Assembly (NCBI GenBank): GCA_947305795.1
Contig: CAMZEK010000008.1
Coordinates: forward strand, 1-64,000
Source: an uncultured Bacteroidales bacterium
Lineage (GTDB): Bacteria; Bacteroidota; Bacteroidia; Bacteroidales; F082
Direction: 5' to 3'
Length of the DNA: 64,000 nt
How positions within the stretch are numbered: the stretch's first letter is position 1; each line of letters starts with the position of its first letter. The position numbers and the translations under genes are program-made. Positions 41,462 to 50,405 of this stretch are shown one piece after another. The notes beneath the pieces were generated by a model. The model saw nothing but the letters and a program-made list of their open reading frames with translations, did not search any database and was not told the origin of the DNA.

Positions 41462-43309
41462 ATGAAAAAGGTTTTTATTTTCTTCATGGGCTTGGTCTTG
41501 TCCTCTGCATTGATGGCAAAAGACTTTGTAATAATTTCTTATTCAGGGATTTCTGAATTGGAAAGACTCTTTTCCGACCAGAATCTGAAGATACATTACT
41601 ACACAGATTCTGAGGTTTTCGCCACAGCGGAACACTTTGATGCCCGAACGATGGTTTTGCTTGACCATCAAGCTTTTGAACAAAACGAGGTCTATACCTT
41701 GGTGTATTGTCCGCAAACAGAGCAACAGGCTTATATCGGAGATGGTGAGGCTCTGTTGCAAACCGCTGACTATGTAGTTGTTAAAGGTGGTGTGTTGCCC
41801 TACAAAAACGACGGGGCGGTGGCCATTTTCAACAAGGAGGCTCGCTTGCCTCGCTTGACCCGTGACTTCCCCACGGTGACTGAGGTGAACCCGACCATTA
41901 GCGAGATGCTGAATCAGGTAAATAGAGATTCATTGGAGGCCATCGTGCAGCACCTACAGGACTACGGCAGCCGTGTGTGGAACTCTGAAAACGCTTTCGC
42001 CGCATCAGATTGGATAGCAGGTAGAATGCAGGCACTTGGACTGGAAGTGGAGCAACAGCCTTTCTATGCCCAAACATGGTTGGGCAGTGGTCAGGCAGCA
42101 CCTAATGTTATTGGCATTCAGCGTGGTACGCTCTATCCCGATACTTATGTGGTCTGCGGTAGCCACTTCGATTCGTTCTCCTGGGAAGCCTATTACGGCG
42201 GTCAAGCTCCTGGTGCCGACGACAATGCTACGGGTGTGGCCAGCGTGTTGGAGAGTGCGAGAATTATGACGCAGTACGAGTTTGAGTACAGCATTATCTA
42301 TTGTGCCTACGGCTGCGAGGAAATGGGTCTCTATGGCAGCGAGGCATACGCTTCACGTTGCCAACAGGAAGGCATGGACATCATTGGCTACTTCAACAAC
42401 GATATGAACGGCTATCTCTATGGTGATCAGATACATATCGACTGCATCTATCCTAATTCCGTTGCTCCTATCGGCACCTATTACATGAATGTCGGCGAAG
42501 TGTATTATCCCGAGTTGCCCATCCGTCATGTCAACTTCAACGAGGGCGACAGCGACCACACTTCGTTCAACAACCATGGCTACATGGGCATTTATCCTTT
42601 CGAGGATTACCAAAACTACAGCCCTTACATCCACACACCCAACGACTTGATAGGAACAAGTGTGAACAGCTTTGAGATGTCGCAACAATACTGCCAGATG
42701 AATATCGCTTGCCTTGCGGAGATTGCCAATCCAATGGGTGAAATGGGAACGTTGACATTCGATGTGGATACTTTGTTGGTGTCTCATTCTGCGACTTTGA
42801 CAATCTTTAACAATACTGAAATGGATATTGTAACCTTGAAAAAGATTACTATCGATGAGGAGTATGCTGGTTTTTATTCTTTTGAATATGCTGGTCAGCA
42901 TTTTGAACTTGATGAAGAAGTGAGTATTGATATCAATAGAGGTGAAAGTATTCAACTTGAGGTGATTGAGGAATTGGTTGGTAAAAATTCCTTTGTATAC
43001 CCTGTATTGTATTTTGAGAACACCCTTGAAACGGTTTCTCTCATCACAAGAGTTGATCTTGCCGCAGTTTCGGAACAGGGTGCGTCTTGTGTTCAGTTAT
43101 TCCCGAATCCTGTTGAAAACCAGTTGAATATCAAAGCAGACGGATTGCAAAGAATCATCGTTTACAATGCGATGGGGCAGTTGGTCGAGATGAAAAAAAT
43201 GGATGGCGATCAGCGTGTGCTTTCAGTTGGGAACTATAAGGCAGGGCTATACACGATACATATCGTTACCGCCGATGGCGTGGTGATAAGGAGTGTCGTA
43301 GTGAAATGA
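41462..43309 (+). CDS. Secreted M28-family zinc peptidase with T9SS domain
   Basis: From ATG 41462 the protein is 615 residues (the longer frame from 41399 is rejected: no signal-like start). A signal peptide covers about 1-19. The M28 peptidase domain (about 155-430) shows the zinc ligands: CGSHFDS (about 233), PGADDNATG (about 251), CEEMGLYGSEA (about 283), NNDMNG (about 314) and HTPND (about 391). It is therefore an aminopeptidase-type enzyme. The C terminus (about 540-615), with SCVQLFPNPVENQLNI and GLYTIHIVTADGVVIRSVVVK-type strands, is a T9SS sorting domain. It is expected on the cell surface or outside. Its stop codon lies inside a perfect terminator stem. Confidence 0.92.
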   Translation: MKKVFIFFMGLVLSSALMAKDFVIISYSGISELERLFSDQNLKIHYYTDSEVFATAEHFDARTMVLLDHQAFEQNEVYTLVYCPQTEQQAYIGDGEALLQTADYVVVKGGVLPYKNDGAVAIFNKEARLPRLTRDFPTVTEVNPTISEMLNQVNRDSLEAIVQHLQDYGSRVWNSENAFAASDWIAGRMQALGLEVEQQPFYAQTWLGSGQAAPNVIGIQRGTLYPDTYVVCGSHFDSFSWEAYYGGQAPGADDNATGVASVLESARIMTQYEFEYSIIYCAYGCEEMGLYGSEAYASRCQQEGMDIIGYFNNDMNGYLYGDQIHIDCIYPNSVAPIGTYYMNVGEVYYPELPIRHVNFNEGDSDHTSFNNHGYMGIYPFEDYQNYSPYIHTPNDLIGTSVNSFEMSQQYCQMNIACLAEIANPMGEMGTLTFDVDTLLVSHSATLTIFNNTEMDIVTLKKITIDEEYAGFYSFEYAGQHFELDEEVSIDINRGESIQLEVIEELVGKNSFVYPVLYFENTLETVSLITRVDLAAVSEQGASCVQLFPNPVENQLNIKADGLQRIIVYNAMGQLVEMKKMDGDQRVLSVGNYKAGLYTIHIVTADGVVIRSVVVK

Positions 43310-43340
43310 AAAAAGCGCCAGATGGCGCTTTTTTCATTTC
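43303..43340. terminator. Perfect bidirectional terminator with both stop codons inside
   Basis: A 17-base perfect stem (43303-43319 with 43324-43340) around the loop AGAT, with six A on one side and six T on the other. The M28 stop (TGA 43307-43309) and the rlmD stop (complement of 43334-43336) lie within the two arms. Confidence 0.9.
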
Positions 43341-44770
43341 AGCTCCAGCAAACATACATTCTCCACATGTTGCGTGTGCGGGAACATGTCCACAGGCTGC
43401 ACGGCCATGACTTGGTAGGCCGAATCAAGCAACTGTAGGTCACGGGCTTGTGTGGCGGGGTTGCAACTGACGTAGACGATTTTCTTGGCGTGGATTTTCA
43501 GCAGTTGTTCAACGACTTTCTCCGCCATGCCTGCACGTGGCGGGTCTGTGACGATGAGGTCGGGTTGACCGTTGCTTTCAATGAAGTCGTCAGTGAAGAC
43601 CTTGGCCATATCGCCGGCATAGAATGTGCAATTGGTGATGCCGTTGATTTCCGCATTGACCTTGGCATCGGCGATGGCGGCCTCAACGTACTCAATGCCA
43701 ACGACTTTCTTCACGAACCGTGAGAAATACTGCGCGATGGTACCCGTGCCCGTGTAGAGGTCGTACATCAGCTCGTCGCCTTGCACATCGGCAAGATTGA
43801 AAGCGGTGCGATAGAGTCTTTCCGCTTGATATACATTGGTTTGGAAGAACGACACTGGCCCAATTCTGAATTTCAAGTTGTCGAAACCAGGGCGGGGAGA
43901 GGCCATCGTTTCTATCAGGTAGGGTTCTCCTTTCAGACATTCAAAGGGCAGGTCGTTGATGATGTCGTTCAGCTTCGGGTTGACGACCAACAGCAGTGAC
44001 ACGATTTGCGGGAAGGCCATCTCCAAGGCAGGAATCAGCTCGTGGCGTACCACAGCATTTTCCTCACTGACGACCAAAATGACCATGAACTCGCCCTTTG
44101 AGTTGCAGCGGATGACGAGGTTGCGCATCAGTCCTTCGTGGCTGCGGAAATTGTAGTAGGGGAGCTTCCGTTCTATCGTGAACCGCTTGACAAACAGCCG
44201 AATGTCGTTTGACGGGTCGGCTTGCAGGTGGCATTTCTCAATGTCAACCACTCGGTCGAAGAGCTGGGGCAGGTGGAAACCGAGACCCTTGCAGGCTTCT
44301 TCGTCATGGGTGCCCGTGGGTGCGCCGTCGGTGAGCCATTTACGATTGGAGAAGGTGTATTCCAACTTGTTGCGGTAGTGGAATTGCCGCTCGCAGCCCA
44401 AAATCGGGCGGATTTCGGGGTATTCGATTTTCCCGATGCGGTCGAAGTTGTCCTTCACCTGCTTCTGCTTGTAGTAGGTCTGCCACTCGTAGGCCATCTG
44501 TTGCCACTTGCAGCCTCCACAAAGGCCGAAATGCTGACAGACAGGCTCGGTTCGCTTGTCGGACATCTTCTTGAAATTCAATATCTTACCTTCAAAGAAG
44601 TTCTTTTTTCGCTTGTAGACTTCAATATCGACCACATCGCCAGGCACGCCAAAGGGGATGAACACCACGCGACCTTCGGGCTTGGCCACCGACATGCCCT
44701 CGGAGCCGGCGTCGATGATTTCGACGTCTTCCAAGTATTCGGGTTCTCGTTTTACTTTATTTCTCACCAT
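43334..44770 (-). CDS. rlmD: 23S rRNA (uracil-C5)-methyltransferase, RlmD/RumA type
   Basis: The 478-residue protein has an N-terminal TRAM domain (about 15-75), then the Fe-S cysteines Cys78, Cys84 and Cys87 (CQHFGLCGGC) with a fourth Cys near residue 195. The methyltransferase domain shows DLYTGTGTIAQYF (SAM loop), TDPPRAG near residue 411, and the nucleophile Cys in YVSCNPATQARD near residue 437. These are the signatures of the RumA/RlmD/TrmA family, which transfers methyl from SAM to U1939 of 23S rRNA or U54 of tRNA. The presence of the TRAM and Fe-S cluster favours RlmD/RlmCD over TrmA. The 3' end lies within a shared terminator stem. Confidence 0.93.
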   Translation of the reverse strand: MVRNKVKREPEYLEDVEIIDAGSEGMSVAKPEGRVVFIPFGVPGDVVDIEVYKRKKNFFEGKILNFKKMSDKRTEPVCQHFGLCGGCKWQQMAYEWQTYYKQKQVKDNFDRIGKIEYPEIRPILGCERQFHYRNKLEYTFSNRKWLTDGAPTGTHDEEACKGLGFHLPQLFDRVVDIEKCHLQADPSNDIRLFVKRFTIERKLPYYNFRSHEGLMRNLVIRCNSKGEFMVILVVSEENAVVRHELIPALEMAFPQIVSLLLVVNPKLNDIINDLPFECLKGEPYLIETMASPRPGFDNLKFRIGPVSFFQTNVYQAERLYRTAFNLADVQGDELMYDLYTGTGTIAQYFSRFVKKVVGIEYVEAAIADAKVNAEINGITNCTFYAGDMAKVFTDDFIESNGQPDLIVTDPPRAGMAEKVVEQLLKIHAKKIVYVSCNPATQARDLQLLDSAYQVMAVQPVDMFPHTQHVENVCLLELK

Positions 44771-44783
44771 ATTTTCTTTTTTG

Positions 44784-44931
44784 TCACAAAACCTTCAAAA
44801 CTTCATTTTGGTGTGGGCGGCTACGCAACCGCGTCGCCGCCGGAAAGCCGCCGTTCCGAATCAAGTTCGGAATGATGGGCGTGCTTTCCTCAACTAAAGA
44901 AGCCATTTTGAGGGTTTTGTATGTTTTGTGA
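44784..44931. mobile_element. MITE-like palindromic element between aroE and rlmD
   Basis: The 148-base spacer is bounded by TCACAAAAC (44784-44792) and its inverted copy GTTTTGTGA (44923-44931), with weaker complementarity continuing inward. A second palindrome TTCCGAA-TCAAG-TTCGGAA (44854-44872) and a GC-rich CGCCGCCGG core lie inside. It encodes nothing recognisable. No target duplication is visible, so it could equally be a REP-like structure. Confidence 0.4.
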
Positions 44932-45663
44932 TTATTCATTGAACAATTCCCATGACCGCTTCGCCTGTTCCTCAAACATTTGCATTCCATTGTACACCTT
45001 GGCACCCCATGTCTGGCCCAGCTCCATGAAAGCGGTTTCTTTCGGGTTGTAAATCAAGTCGATAAGGGTGTGCTTTCGCGTCAGACCTTGATAATGTAGG
45101 TCAGGGAAGTTGTCGATTTGCGGGAACATGCCTAAAGGTGTCGCGTTGATAATCAAAGGGTTAGTTCTTAGAATTTCATCGGTTAAGGTGTCATAGGTAT
45201 AATCGCCCTTCGTTGCGTCGCGACTGACAGTGGAATAGGGGATGCCCTTTTGTCGTAAAACGTATTGTACGGCTTTCGACGCGCCGCCCGTGCCGAGGAT
45301 CAGGACATGGCTGGTGTCGCGGCCTTTGATGGCTCTTTCAAGGAGTTGTTCGAATCCGTAAACGTCTGTGTTATAGCCTTTCAGCTTGTCGTTTGTGATG
45401 GTCACCACATTGACTGCACCGACTTCCTTGGCAATGGGGTCTATCTCGTCCAACATCGGAATGATGCTTTCCTTGTAGGGGATGGTGACGTTGAATCCGC
45501 AGAGGTCGGGATATTTTGTGATGATGTCGTGAAGCTCCTCCAACGATTTGATGTCAAAATGCTGATAGAGGCAGTCCAAGCCCTCGTATTCAAATCTCTC
45601 GTTGAAGTAGAACCTGGATTGCGAGTGCTTTAGCGGGTGTCCAATAAGTCCGTAACGTTTCAT
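44932..45663 (-). CDS. aroE: Shikimate dehydrogenase
   Basis: The 243-residue protein has the shikimate-binding N-terminal domain with GLIGHPLKHSQS (5-16), the catalytic-Lys motif NVTIPYKE near 58-65, and the Rossmann motif ILGTGGASKA near 121-130, then NATPLGMFP near residue 175. It reduces 3-dehydroshikimate with NADPH in the aromatic pathway, one step before aroK, encoded nearby on the other strand. At 243 residues it is slightly shorter than E. coli AroE (272), typical of Bacteroidetes. It starts three bases after the stop of the small-multidrug-export-type gene, so those genes share a transcript. Confidence 0.94.
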   Translation of the reverse strand: MKRYGLIGHPLKHSQSRFYFNERFEYEGLDCLYQHFDIKSLEELHDIITKYPDLCGFNVTIPYKESIIPMLDEIDPIAKEVGAVNVVTITNDKLKGYNTDVYGFEQLLERAIKGRDTSHVLILGTGGASKAVQYVLRQKGIPYSTVSRDATKGDYTYDTLTDEILRTNPLIINATPLGMFPQIDNFPDLHYQGLTRKHTLIDLIYNPKETAFMELGQTWGAKVYNGMQMFEEQAKRSWELFNE

Positions 45664-45666
45664 GTC

Positions 45667-46155
45667 TTATCCGATTCCAAATATGGCTCCAAATCCCAAA
45701 GTGCAAATCACGCCCACAATCACGCTGGCCAACACGACGCCGCCAACGACTGCTACGACGCTTTTCTTGAAGTCCATGTCCAAAAAACTCGCAGCGAGGG
45801 TACCTGTCCACGCACCTGTGCCGGGCAGCGGGATGCCGACGAAAAGTAGCAAGGCCCAATAGAGTCCGCGTCCTGCTTTGGATTGGAGCTTTTGGCCGCC
45901 TTTCTCGCCTTTTTCGAGGCACCAAGTGAAGAAACGCCCGATGTAGCGTTTGTCCTTGCCCCATTCCAACACCTTGCGGGCGAAGAAATAGATGAATGGC
46001 ACGGGCAGCATGTTGCCGATGGCGATGACGATATAGGCCATCAAGAGGTTGAAGTCAGGGTTGGCGGTATGGATGCCGTAGGCCACGGGCAGTGCGCCAC
46101 GCAGCTCAATGAGTGGCACCATGGCGATAAGGAAAATATAGATGTAATTCTTCAT
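45667..46155 (-). CDS. COG2426 small multi-drug export family membrane protein
   Basis: The 162-residue protein has about four hydrophobic segments, with N-terminal PLIELRGALPVAYG and a central GIPLPGTGAWTGTLAA, which are the conserved patterns of the COG2426/Sm_multidrug_ex family. The annotated name is historical; the family belongs to the DedA-like fold group, and export of drugs is not well shown. It sits between a TPR-repeat gene (upstream, nine bases) and aroE (downstream, three bases) on the minus strand, so it is in the middle of a four-gene run ending with rlmD. Confidence 0.88.
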   Translation of the reverse strand: MKNYIYIFLIAMVPLIELRGALPVAYGIHTANPDFNLLMAYIVIAIGNMLPVPFIYFFARKVLEWGKDKRYIGRFFTWCLEKGEKGGQKLQSKAGRGLYWALLLFVGIPLPGTGAWTGTLAASFLDMDFKKSVVAVVGGVVLASVIVGVICTLGFGAIFGIG

Positions 46156-46164
46156 TCGGAGGTT

Positions 46165-47619
46165 TTATTCGTTGGTTGAGTCGGAAATAGGTTTTTGGTT
46201 TTGGCTGTGTTGTTGTATTAAAGCGATGATTTCCACATCGTTGGCAAGCAGTTCGCGATCGAAGTCAAGGAAGTCGGGATAGGCCTCGAAGTCGGCTTCC
46301 AAGGCACGGTCGAGGTTTTCCAACCCCAGATTTCGGCTGCCTTTGACGAAATAGGCATAGGCCAAGAGATACAACAGCGCAGAGTCGTCTTCGGTTTGTT
46401 GCAGGCCATAGATCAAGGTATTGATGGCCTCGTCGATTTTATCCATTGCGCCATAGAGGTCGGCAATATAATAATAGGCGTCAGCGTCGTTAGGTGTCAT
46501 TTCCTGGATTTTGCGCAGGTATTCCATCGAGAGGTCAAGTTCGTTCATCTTGCGGTATTCGGCAGCGATGGAGTAGAGATGGTCGGTTTCCCAAGGCTCC
46601 AAGTCAAAGGCCTTTTCGAAGAAACGGATGGCTTTCTTGCTTTGGTTACGGTCGCTGAGCACATAGCCCAAGCCAGCCCAACCACTACCTACCATCGGGT
46701 TGATTTCCACAGCTTTATGGAAGTTCTCTTCTGCGGTTTGCAGGTCTTCGAGGCGGTAATAGCAGTCACCGAGTGCAGCGTGAATCATGGAGGTCTCCAC
46801 GCCGTTGCGCAGGGCTTCTTCCAGCGTGTCTACGGCTTCCTTGTAACGGCCAAGGTCGTAGTAGATGTCGGAGAGATGGGTGTTGGTCCAGATGTCGGTA
46901 GGGTCGATGCTGAGGGCGAATTCGTATGGGTCGATGGCGTCTTCATACTGTCCCATCATGCGATAGCAGTCGCCAATGCCAGCCCAGGCCTTGCTGTTGT
47001 GCGGGTTGTCGTCGACCAACTTCTGGAAGAAGGCGACGGCTTCCTTGTCACGTTGGGCACTGAAATAGCAACAGCGGATGTCGTGGTATATGGTGTCGTG
47101 CTCGTTGGCGAAAGGCAGGGCTTTCATGTAGAACGCGAGTGCAAGGTCGAACTTTTCAAGTCGCTGGTATTCGTAGGCGATGGCGTTGTAGAGGTCAAAT
47201 TTCTCGTCTTCGTCGAAGTAGGGCAGGGCGTTGCAATAGTTCTCGATGGCTTCCTTCGATTTTCCAAGCAGGGCGAGGCATGAACCGAGGGTGAGGAAGT
47301 AATCGGGTTCCTCTTCATCGTGGTCGATGTGCTGCAATAGGTCAAAAGCACGTTGGGCGTCGTTTTCTAAAAGGTATTGACGTGCTTCCTTGATTTTCAG
47401 CAAATTGCTTTCAGGATGCTGCGCCATGGCGATTTCCACGGCCTGCCGTGATTTCTTCAACTCGTTCTGCTCCGTGTAGTGGTCGATGATGTATTCAAAC
47501 TCCTCGCTATCGAAGTAGACCGAGTTGTGCGCCTTCAGCATGGACTCATACTTTTCGACGGCGGCTTTTCGGTCTTGTTCCTCTTCAAAATAGTCTTCGA
47601 AATCTTCGTCCTCAAACAT
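46165..47619 (-). CDS. Large TPR-repeat protein
   Basis: The 484-residue protein is made of about ten tetratricopeptide repeats without signal peptide or membrane segment, beginning with a very acidic stretch (FEDEDFEDYFEEEQD). Clear repeats include AWAGIGDCYRMMGQYEDAIDPYEFALSIDP-type units and WAGLGYVLSDRNQSKKAIRFFEKAF-type units. It is a cytoplasmic protein-interaction scaffold, common in Bacteroidetes in this neighbourhood, of unknown partner. It heads a minus-strand run (TPR, COG2426, aroE, rlmD), and a -7 box lies about 20 bases upstream of its start. Confidence 0.88.
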   Translation of the reverse strand: MFEDEDFEDYFEEEQDRKAAVEKYESMLKAHNSVYFDSEEFEYIIDHYTEQNELKKSRQAVEIAMAQHPESNLLKIKEARQYLLENDAQRAFDLLQHIDHDEEEPDYFLTLGSCLALLGKSKEAIENYCNALPYFDEDEKFDLYNAIAYEYQRLEKFDLALAFYMKALPFANEHDTIYHDIRCCYFSAQRDKEAVAFFQKLVDDNPHNSKAWAGIGDCYRMMGQYEDAIDPYEFALSIDPTDIWTNTHLSDIYYDLGRYKEAVDTLEEALRNGVETSMIHAALGDCYYRLEDLQTAEENFHKAVEINPMVGSGWAGLGYVLSDRNQSKKAIRFFEKAFDLEPWETDHLYSIAAEYRKMNELDLSMEYLRKIQEMTPNDADAYYYIADLYGAMDKIDEAINTLIYGLQQTEDDSALLYLLAYAYFVKGSRNLGLENLDRALEADFEAYPDFLDFDRELLANDVEIIALIQQHSQNQKPISDSTNE

Positions 47620-47639
47620 AGGTAATCAGAAATTTGGTG

Positions 47640-47684
47640 CAAAAATAATAAAAAGTACGGGAATGGGTGTTTTTTGTATCTTTG
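47640..47684. promoter_or_regulatory. Divergent -7 boxes between TPR and TPM genes
   Basis: Minus-strand TATTTTTG (complement of 47640-47647) faces the TPR gene and plus-strand TATCTTTG (47677-47684) faces the TPM-domain gene, each about 20 bases from its start. Confidence 0.55.
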
Positions 47685-47704
47685 TTCGCTCAAATATTTT
47701 GCAG

Positions 47705-49273
47705 ATGAGACGGATTACCTTATTAATATTCCTGTTTTTCGCCACTTTTCCCGCTACGGTGAACGGGCAGTGGACCATAGAAACTGTGCCCAACACGCGC
47801 CTGCAAAGCAACGAAATCCACATTTCCGATCCTGATGACTACCTCTCGGACAGCGCGGAAATGAACATCAACACGGCACTTTGCGCCATCCGCGACCAAG
47901 CTGATGTTTTTGTGGTGACCTTGTCCTCCATTGGCGAGGTTGAGCCGAAACGCTTTGCTACCCAGTTGTTTAACCATTGGGGTATTGGCGATGCAGAAAC
48001 CGACAACGGGGTGCTGTTGCTCTTTGTGGAAGACCAACACGCTTTGGAGTTTGAGACCGGCTATGGGGCCGAAGCCACCCTTACCGATGCCAAGTGCGAA
48101 CGCATTTTCACCAAGACCATCGTGCCATATTTTCGAGAAGGCGATTACGAAGGCGGACTTTGTGCCGGTGTGGGCGAAATCGTTTCCGTTTACGGCGGCG
48201 AGATTCCCATGGGACTGATAACGATCTTGCCCAGTGATAGCAATGAAGGCTCGGGCAAACTTGACGAAGACTTTAGTCCCATTTTTTTGCTGTTTGCGCT
48301 GATTATGTTTGTCATGCCTATTCTCGGCATTGTGTTTTGGTTGTATAAACGAAACAAAAAGAGTGCTGTTTCAGATACTTATCATTCGTTTGATGAAGGT
48401 GGTGCCACTTATGTCGATGGCTTGAAGACCACATGGTCGGGGTCGCCGTGGGAAGGCAAGGGCTGTCTCGGCGGCCTGACGCTCGGTTTTTCCATCTTTG
48501 TCATTTTGTTCGTCGTCATCATTTTTATGACTTTCCGTTTCCCCGACCTTGAAGAGAAGCGGCAATACGATTGGATATCTGTCATCACTTTGCTTCTGTA
48601 TCTCACCTGGATTTGTTTCCGCCAGAACCATCGCGCGTTGAAGACGGCCGATAAGTTGGCGAAACTGACGATTTACCCAAAAGAAGTTTATAAAGCGGCG
48701 TATAACAACACGGGCACCAAAATCGCCACTTGGATGGCTCCTTGGTTGGGTTGGGTTTATCGGCAGGTTTTCAAGAAACGAATAAAGCAAAGTGATGATT
48801 TTCAGTGTCCTATGTGCCATTTGGAGCTGAAGAAGGATGGCGGTTATGCTTTGCCCGAGGTACACGCGTTGGAGAATAGGTTGGGAGCTTTGAAGTTTAC
48901 GCCTTACTGTTGCTCCAATGGCCATAAGGTCGTGTTAAAAGAACATGGGAGTCAGTATTCGAAGTTCCAAGCTTGCCCTACATGCGGTGCGTTTGCATCT
49001 AAATTAGTGAATACCAAGACCATCCGCGAGGCTAACTATTCGCAAAGCGGTGAGAAGGAGTTGACCTACGAATGCCAGCATTGCGGAAACAGCTTCAAGA
49101 AAGCGGTGACGATTCCCATGTTGTACCATTATTCAGGTGGCAGCAGTTATTCTTCTGGATCTTCAAGCGGCAGAAGCTATTCGAGCCATTCTTCAAGCCA
49201 TTCCTCAAGCCGTTCGTCTGGTTCGTTTGGCGGCGGAAGAAGTGGAGGAGGTGGATATTCGGGGAGGTGGTAG
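47705..49273 (+). CDS. TPM-domain membrane protein with zinc ribbons and Ser/Gly tail
   Basis: From ATG 47705 the protein is 522 residues. A signal peptide (about 1-22) precedes a TPM (YgcG-type) domain at about 40-180, in which NHWGIGDAETDNGVLLLF and ETGYGAEATLTD are typical. Transmembrane segments lie at about 190-215 and 255-305. The C-terminal half is unusual: zinc-ribbon-like Cys pairs (CPMCHLELK, CPTCGAF, CQHCGNSF) and then a Ser-rich tail that ends in a Gly/Arg-rich GGGRSGGGGYSGRW. TPM proteins have been linked to photosystem repair in plants and to phosphatase activity, but their bacterial role is unclear. The zinc ribbons suggest nucleic-acid or protein binding on the cytoplasmic side. 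Confidence 0.85.
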   Translation: MRRITLLIFLFFATFPATVNGQWTIETVPNTRLQSNEIHISDPDDYLSDSAEMNINTALCAIRDQADVFVVTLSSIGEVEPKRFATQLFNHWGIGDAETDNGVLLLFVEDQHALEFETGYGAEATLTDAKCERIFTKTIVPYFREGDYEGGLCAGVGEIVSVYGGEIPMGLITILPSDSNEGSGKLDEDFSPIFLLFALIMFVMPILGIVFWLYKRNKKSAVSDTYHSFDEGGATYVDGLKTTWSGSPWEGKGCLGGLTLGFSIFVILFVVIIFMTFRFPDLEEKRQYDWISVITLLLYLTWICFRQNHRALKTADKLAKLTIYPKEVYKAAYNNTGTKIATWMAPWLGWVYRQVFKKRIKQSDDFQCPMCHLELKKDGGYALPEVHALENRLGALKFTPYCCSNGHKVVLKEHGSQYSKFQACPTCGAFASKLVNTKTIREANYSQSGEKELTYECQHCGNSFKKAVTIPMLYHYSGGSSYSSGSSSGRSYSSHSSSHSSSRSSGSFGGGRSGGGGYSGRW

Positions 49274-49320
49274 ATTTCAGTCGGTAGTTTTTTGCGATAA
49301 ATATCACAAAATCAATAGAA

Positions 49321-49509
49321 ATGGGTAAGAAATCCAAAAGGAACAAAAAGCGCCAATTCAGCAGCGTGAAGGCATTGCTCAAGGCTGACCGGGAGAAGGA
49401 GATCGAGCAGTACGGCAAGCAGGTCAGCATGAGGCCGTCGAAGGTGCATAAGTCGAAGAAGGACTACGACAGGAAACGAAACAAAGTCGATGAAATTGAG
49501 ATGGAATGA
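49321..49509 (+). CDS. Small highly basic protein
   Basis: The 62-residue protein is rich in Lys and Arg (KKSKRNKKRQFSSVKALLK) with a C-terminal KKDYDRKRNKVDEIEME. It has no membrane segment. I do not recognise it; the composition suggests an RNA- or ribosome-associated protein. It lies between the TPM gene and the transketolase genes on the plus strand, and its codon pattern is ordinary. Because it is short and basic, a chance ORF cannot be fully excluded. Confidence 0.6.
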   Translation: MGKKSKRNKKRQFSSVKALLKADREKEIEQYGKQVSMRPSKVHKSKKDYDRKRNKVDEIEME

Positions 49510-49561
49510 TTTTTTTCCGTAGCTTTGCAGTCAGAATTAATTTAATCAAAACGCTTTCAAT

Positions 49562-50404
49562 ATGACCATCAACGAATTGGAAAGAATCGCCTCTCAGGTG
49601 CGTCGCGACATCATTCGCATGACACATGGCTGTCAGTCGGGGCATCCGGGCGGCTCTTTGGGCGCAACTGACGTTGTCACAGCCCTTTACTTCGACCAAA
49701 TGCAAATCGATCCCGCGCAGTTCCGCATAGACGGCAACGGCGAGGATCTGTTCTTCCTCTCCAACGGCCACATCAGCCCGATGCTGTACAGCATTTTGGC
49801 ACGGCGTGGCTATTTCCCCGTAAGCGAGTTGGCCACTTTCCGCCGTCTCGGTACCCGACTGCAAGGACATCCCACGCCGATGGAAGGCTTGCCAGGCATT
49901 CGCATCGCTTCAGGCTCGTTGGGACAAGGACTTTCCGTTGCCATCGGTGCGGCCCAGGCCAAGAAACTGAACGGTGACCAGCACCTTGTCTTCGTCCTCA
50001 TGGGCGATGGCGAGCAGGAGGAAGGCCAGATTTGGGAGGCCGCCATGTATGCGCCTGCCAAGGGCGTGGATAACCTCGTCGCCATCATCGACTACAACAA
50101 AAAGCAAATCGACGGCTCGACCGACGACGTGATGAACCTCGGTGATCTGCGTGCCAAGTACGAGTCCTTCGGCTGGATGGTGCTTGAAATGAATGGCAAC
50201 AAGATACAGGAAGTCGTTGACACCCTGAATCTTGCCCGCAAGAACGCCCATCAAGGCAAACCGCAACTCATATTGGCGCACACGGTTATGGGCAAAGGCG
50301 TCGATTTCATGGAGAACAATCACAAATGGCACGGCACGCCGCCCAACGACGAGCAAGCAGCCAACGCACTTTCGCAACTCACTGAAACATTAGGAGATTA
50401 TTGA
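49562..50404 (+). CDS. tktA: Transketolase, N-terminal subunit
   Basis: The 280-residue protein corresponds to the thiamine-diphosphate-binding N-terminal third of transketolase: the GHPGGSLGATD motif (about 24-34), HISPMLYSILAR, SGSLGQGLSVA (about 120-130) and the TPP motif GDGEQEEGQ (about 149-157) with downstream IDYNKKQ. With the next gene it makes a split transketolase, as found in many anaerobes. The enzyme moves two-carbon units in the pentose phosphate pathway. A -7 box (TAGCTTTG, 49520-49527) lies about 35 bases upstream. Symbol is by function; the split form is sometimes named tktN. Confidence 0.93.
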   Translation: MTINELERIASQVRRDIIRMTHGCQSGHPGGSLGATDVVTALYFDQMQIDPAQFRIDGNGEDLFFLSNGHISPMLYSILARRGYFPVSELATFRRLGTRLQGHPTPMEGLPGIRIASGSLGQGLSVAIGAAQAKKLNGDQHLVFVLMGDGEQEEGQIWEAAMYAPAKGVDNLVAIIDYNKKQIDGSTDDVMNLGDLRAKYESFGWMVLEMNGNKIQEVVDTLNLARKNAHQGKPQLILAHTVMGKGVDFMENNHKWHGTPPNDEQAANALSQLTETLGDY

Positions 50405-50405
50405 T

